From Chthoniobacterales bacterium (GTDB lineage Bacteria; Verrucomicrobiota; Verrucomicrobiia; Chthoniobacterales; JACTMZ01): 64,000 nt of DNA. The stretch spans positions 62,001-126,000 of the forward strand of contig JAGYIO010000007.1 of the NCBI GenBank assembly GCA_018402585.1, in the 5' to 3' direction. The notes beneath the pieces are model-generated. The model did not search any database. It saw only the letters and a program-made list of their open reading frames with translations, and was not told the DNA's origin. A program made the position numbers and the translations under genes. Shown here one piece after another: positions 61,301 through 64,000 of the stretch. How positions within the stretch are numbered: position 1 is the stretch's first letter; the number at the start of each line of letters is the position of its first letter.

Positions 61301-64000
61301 ATCGGCACCATCCGTTTTCCCTCGCCGCCCACCCGACCGGCCACTCCCCCGAACAATAATCTGCGCGATGGCGACAGTTTCAGCCTGCGCGACGCCAGCA
61401 ACGAGCAGACTCTCACCTTCCGCCTTGCCCCCGCCGGAGCGAATGAGGTGCTGATTGGCGCCACCGCCTCGGCCTCTCGAGACAACTTGGTCCGCGCCAT
61501 CAACGCCCTGCAAGCAGCCGGCAGTCTCAATATGCTTGCGGTTGCTGATTCCCCCGCTTCTCCCAACACCTTTTATCCGCCGACCTCCCGCGTTCCCGGT
61601 CAAGCCTATTATCCGGGACTTTTTCTCTTCGCCAGTGTGAACGGCAGTCAAGAAAACCTCGAAATAGCTGGGAGCTTTGCTGTATTTGACTCCACCAATG
61701 GGGTCAATTCCGGCCAGTTTGAAGGTGGCAATCTGGTCGAAACCACCGGTATGCGCCTCGGCGGCACCCAAGCCGACGATGATGCAGGCGAACTCGACGG
61801 GGTTCCGGGCGGAAGCACCATGCCGAGTATTGACCGCACGGGTATGGTGGTGGCTTTCCGCTCAACCATGCAGACCCTCGATGTCTTCAGCCGGACCGAC
61901 AACGGTTTGAACGGCCTCCGCCCCGGCGACCTCATGCGCATGCTCCGCAACGCATCGGGCAACGTCTACGTCCGACTCCGCGACGTCGATGGCAACGGTG
62001 GCAAAGTCCCCGACGCGATGGACAACGTCGAGACCAAGCGTGTCAGCGTCAACCGCTTCGGCTACGCTACCTCTGCCCTTGCCGATACGCCTTCGTCCGC
62101 CAACAACCACAAGCCGGCCGTCTCCGCCTTAGGTCGTTTCATCGCCTTCTCCAGCGACGCCGAGAACAACGGTGGTCTCGCCTTCGGCCGGACCAACTTG
62201 GATCCTGAGGATAACAACGGCTACCGCGACGTCTATCTTTTCGACCGCGATGTTACGGCCGAACCACCGGTCATCGTCGTCAACAATCCTCCAGATGTCA
62301 CCCTCACGGAACCGTCATGGCTGAGCGGTCGCTCGCTCAGCGTCGGTTCCACCATCACCCTCAACGCTCTGGTTACCGACACAGATGAAGAACTCGACAT
62401 CGAAAATGTTACCTTTTTTGTCAACGGAACCCAATTTCCGGCCCGAACCCGTTACGGCAATTATTTCTCGACTACGGTCAAGATAAACACGGCCAGCGCT
62501 AGCAACGTCATCCAAGCACGCGCCCGAGACAATTCGGGTGCAAGCAACAATGCCAGCACCTCCGCCCCGATCACCTTTTCCTCGGTAAATAGCATCGCGC
62601 AGCCTACAAACATTACCATACTACCGCTGCCACGCGGGACCATTCTTGAAGTGGGGCAGCCTGTGGAATTGAGTGCTCGAGTCACCCTGCCCTTGGGATC
62701 TAATCTTTGGAATGTAGCTTTTGTCCGTTTTTACGCCAATGGCGTTCTGGTTGGTTCTGATGGACCTTTCGGGGCCGGCGAAAATAACGCTGTCGCGACG
62801 TTCTCTTGGTTCCCTTCTGACTCCGGGACCAGTCGTGTTACAGGCAGTTGCCAGCACCGCAGACTTCTTCTTTGCGACCGAAAATCCTCGGACTTTTGCC
62901 ACTCTCTACTCAAACGAACTCCCGAGCGTCACTGTGCTCGGGGTCAACGAGTCCGCTCCGACCGGAACACCGGAGGAAGTTGTTGTCTCTCTCTTCCAGA
63001 CCGTCCTTTCCCGCCCTCCCACGGGTGTCGAGAGCACTTACTGGGTCGACGCGCTTTCCACTGGTGCCCTGACACCTGCCGGCATGGTGCTCCAGCTCGT
63101 GGCCGAGACCGAATACAACGACCTGCAAAACACCCTGTTCGGCTACTATTACCGCCTCAACACCGCGCCCAGTTCCACCACCTACCTGCGGAACCTCAAT
63201 GCCATGGAGACTACGATAACGCCTCTCCCCGCGGGTGGACAACCGCCCGCCGCCAATGGCACGACCAACTCCCCTTATGGCGCCACCGCCGGCGATGCCT
63301 CGGCCGCCCAATTCATCATCAACTCGGCGGCTTTTGCCACGGCCAACCCAGGCGTACAAACCATGGCCAATAATTCTTACCTGACCTGGTATTACAACCG
63401 TTGGGGCGGGCAACTGGGCAATCCGCCCGAACTGGCCACCGCGATGACCACTTACACTCCGTTGGAGGAAAACAAGGGCTACGCCACCGCCCTGATTTCG
63501 GCGCTCTACTATGCGGGCCGCGATCAAACCGCCTTCAACTACCAACTCAAAGCGACGTCCCTGCGCTGGCTCTTCACCGGGGTCTGGTCGGCTCCGACCA
63601 GCCCTGCCGTCACCACCCAGGCCCAGTTTGAGGCCTTCGTCAACGACCTCGTCGATTCCACCCTCGGTGTCTCCACTTGGTCTTGGGTCTATGCCAACGG
63701 CTTGAGCGGAGAGGATGCTGCCGCCGAAGCAGATCCGGCGGGAGACGGCATCAATAACCTCAAGAAATACGCCTTCAATATGGACCCCAATCGCGCCTAC
63801 AGTGAGGAAGACAGTATCCTCGCGCCATCCGGCACGAGCGGCCTCCCTCGTGACGACCGTTTCCGACCAGGGCAATATGTATCTGCAGATTACTTACGTC
63901 CGCCGTATCAATGACAACTCCGTCACCTACACTCCGCAATTTACTTCCAGTCTCACCGATCCTTTCGGATGGCAAAGCGCGACCGAGCCCTCGGCCATTA
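58320..64000 (+). CDS. giant secreted protein: TolB-like repeats, Ig-like region, DUF4214; runs off the window
   Basis: ATG 58320 begins a signal peptide ([16 protein letters not shown]). The length within the window is about 1890 residues. Repeated TolB/WD40-like blades ([43 protein letters not shown]) and glycine-rich [14 protein letters not shown] repeats come first. An Ig-like stretch follows ([20 protein letters not shown]), then DUF4214 ([20 protein letters not shown]) and a C-terminal [19 protein letters not shown] tail. At least ten breaks, near 58440, 58770, 58925, 59075, 59540, 60160, 60470, 60650, 60770, 60990, 62825 and 63843. Probably a surface or adhesive protein. The end is beyond 64000. 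Confidence 0.72.

Overview
The window is a GC-rich bacterial chromosome segment that I read as Verrucomicrobiota, probably near Opitutia. That placement is inferred from family content and not from a phylogeny. The clues are lipid A synthesis (lpxK), a PEP-CTERM sorting tail, secreted proteins with 'GDG-NNL-KYA' and thrombospondin-3-like C-termini, DUF4214 and TolB-like repeats, a potassium-dependent-type membrane pyrophosphatase, and many small palindromic intergenic repeats. No transposase, prophage or CRISPR array is visible.

Region 1 (1-25.9 kb) is housekeeping with essentially intact frames: transketolase (runs off the left edge), thrB-lpxK, an AI-2E-family permease, a WYL regulator, an FHA protein with carA, and the rpmI-rplT-pheS-pheT operon. 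That operon is followed by a structured RNA that looks like 6S RNA and a strong terminator. Upstream of the operon lie a 48-residue membrane protein, a RibD_C-like protein, a flippase-like membrane protein and an FAD oxidoreductase. Divergent from these are glycogen phosphorylase, a sugar-type ABC ATPase, a dGTPase, an alpha/beta hydrolase, a DEAD-box helicase and a P-type cation ATPase.

Region 2 (25.9-50.6 kb) keeps recognisable genes, but almost every one is broken by one-base frameshifts, mostly losses in homopolymer runs. It holds a P450, a secreted GH16 glucanase, a YdbH/YnbE-YdbL-like envelope pair, ileS-lspA, DUF429, a renalase-like oxidoreductase, and a truncated epimerase butted against an aldehyde dehydrogenase. 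There follow a translationally coupled chain (glutaredoxin, unknown membrane protein, deoC, aldehyde dehydrogenase), tRNA-Glu(CTC), a PEP-CTERM protein, DUF72, a PhoD-like phosphatase, the membrane pyrophosphatase hppA, an unknown protein, a DnaQ-like exonuclease and aroG. The abrupt change in frame quality suggests a change in sequence quality or assembly source, not decay.

Region 3 (50.7-64 kb) reads on the plus strand. A very large ABCG-type transporter with an N-terminal TerB-like and FHA-like half is followed with start/stop overlaps by an HTH-metallo-beta-lactamase-fold protein and a YhbY RNA-binding protein, then a degenerate alkaline-phosphatase-fold protein. After these come a secreted protein, a prepilin-like protein and the start of a giant secreted protein (TolB-like repeats, Ig-like region, DUF4214) that runs off the right edge. 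These last three may make up a cell-surface or secretion cluster.
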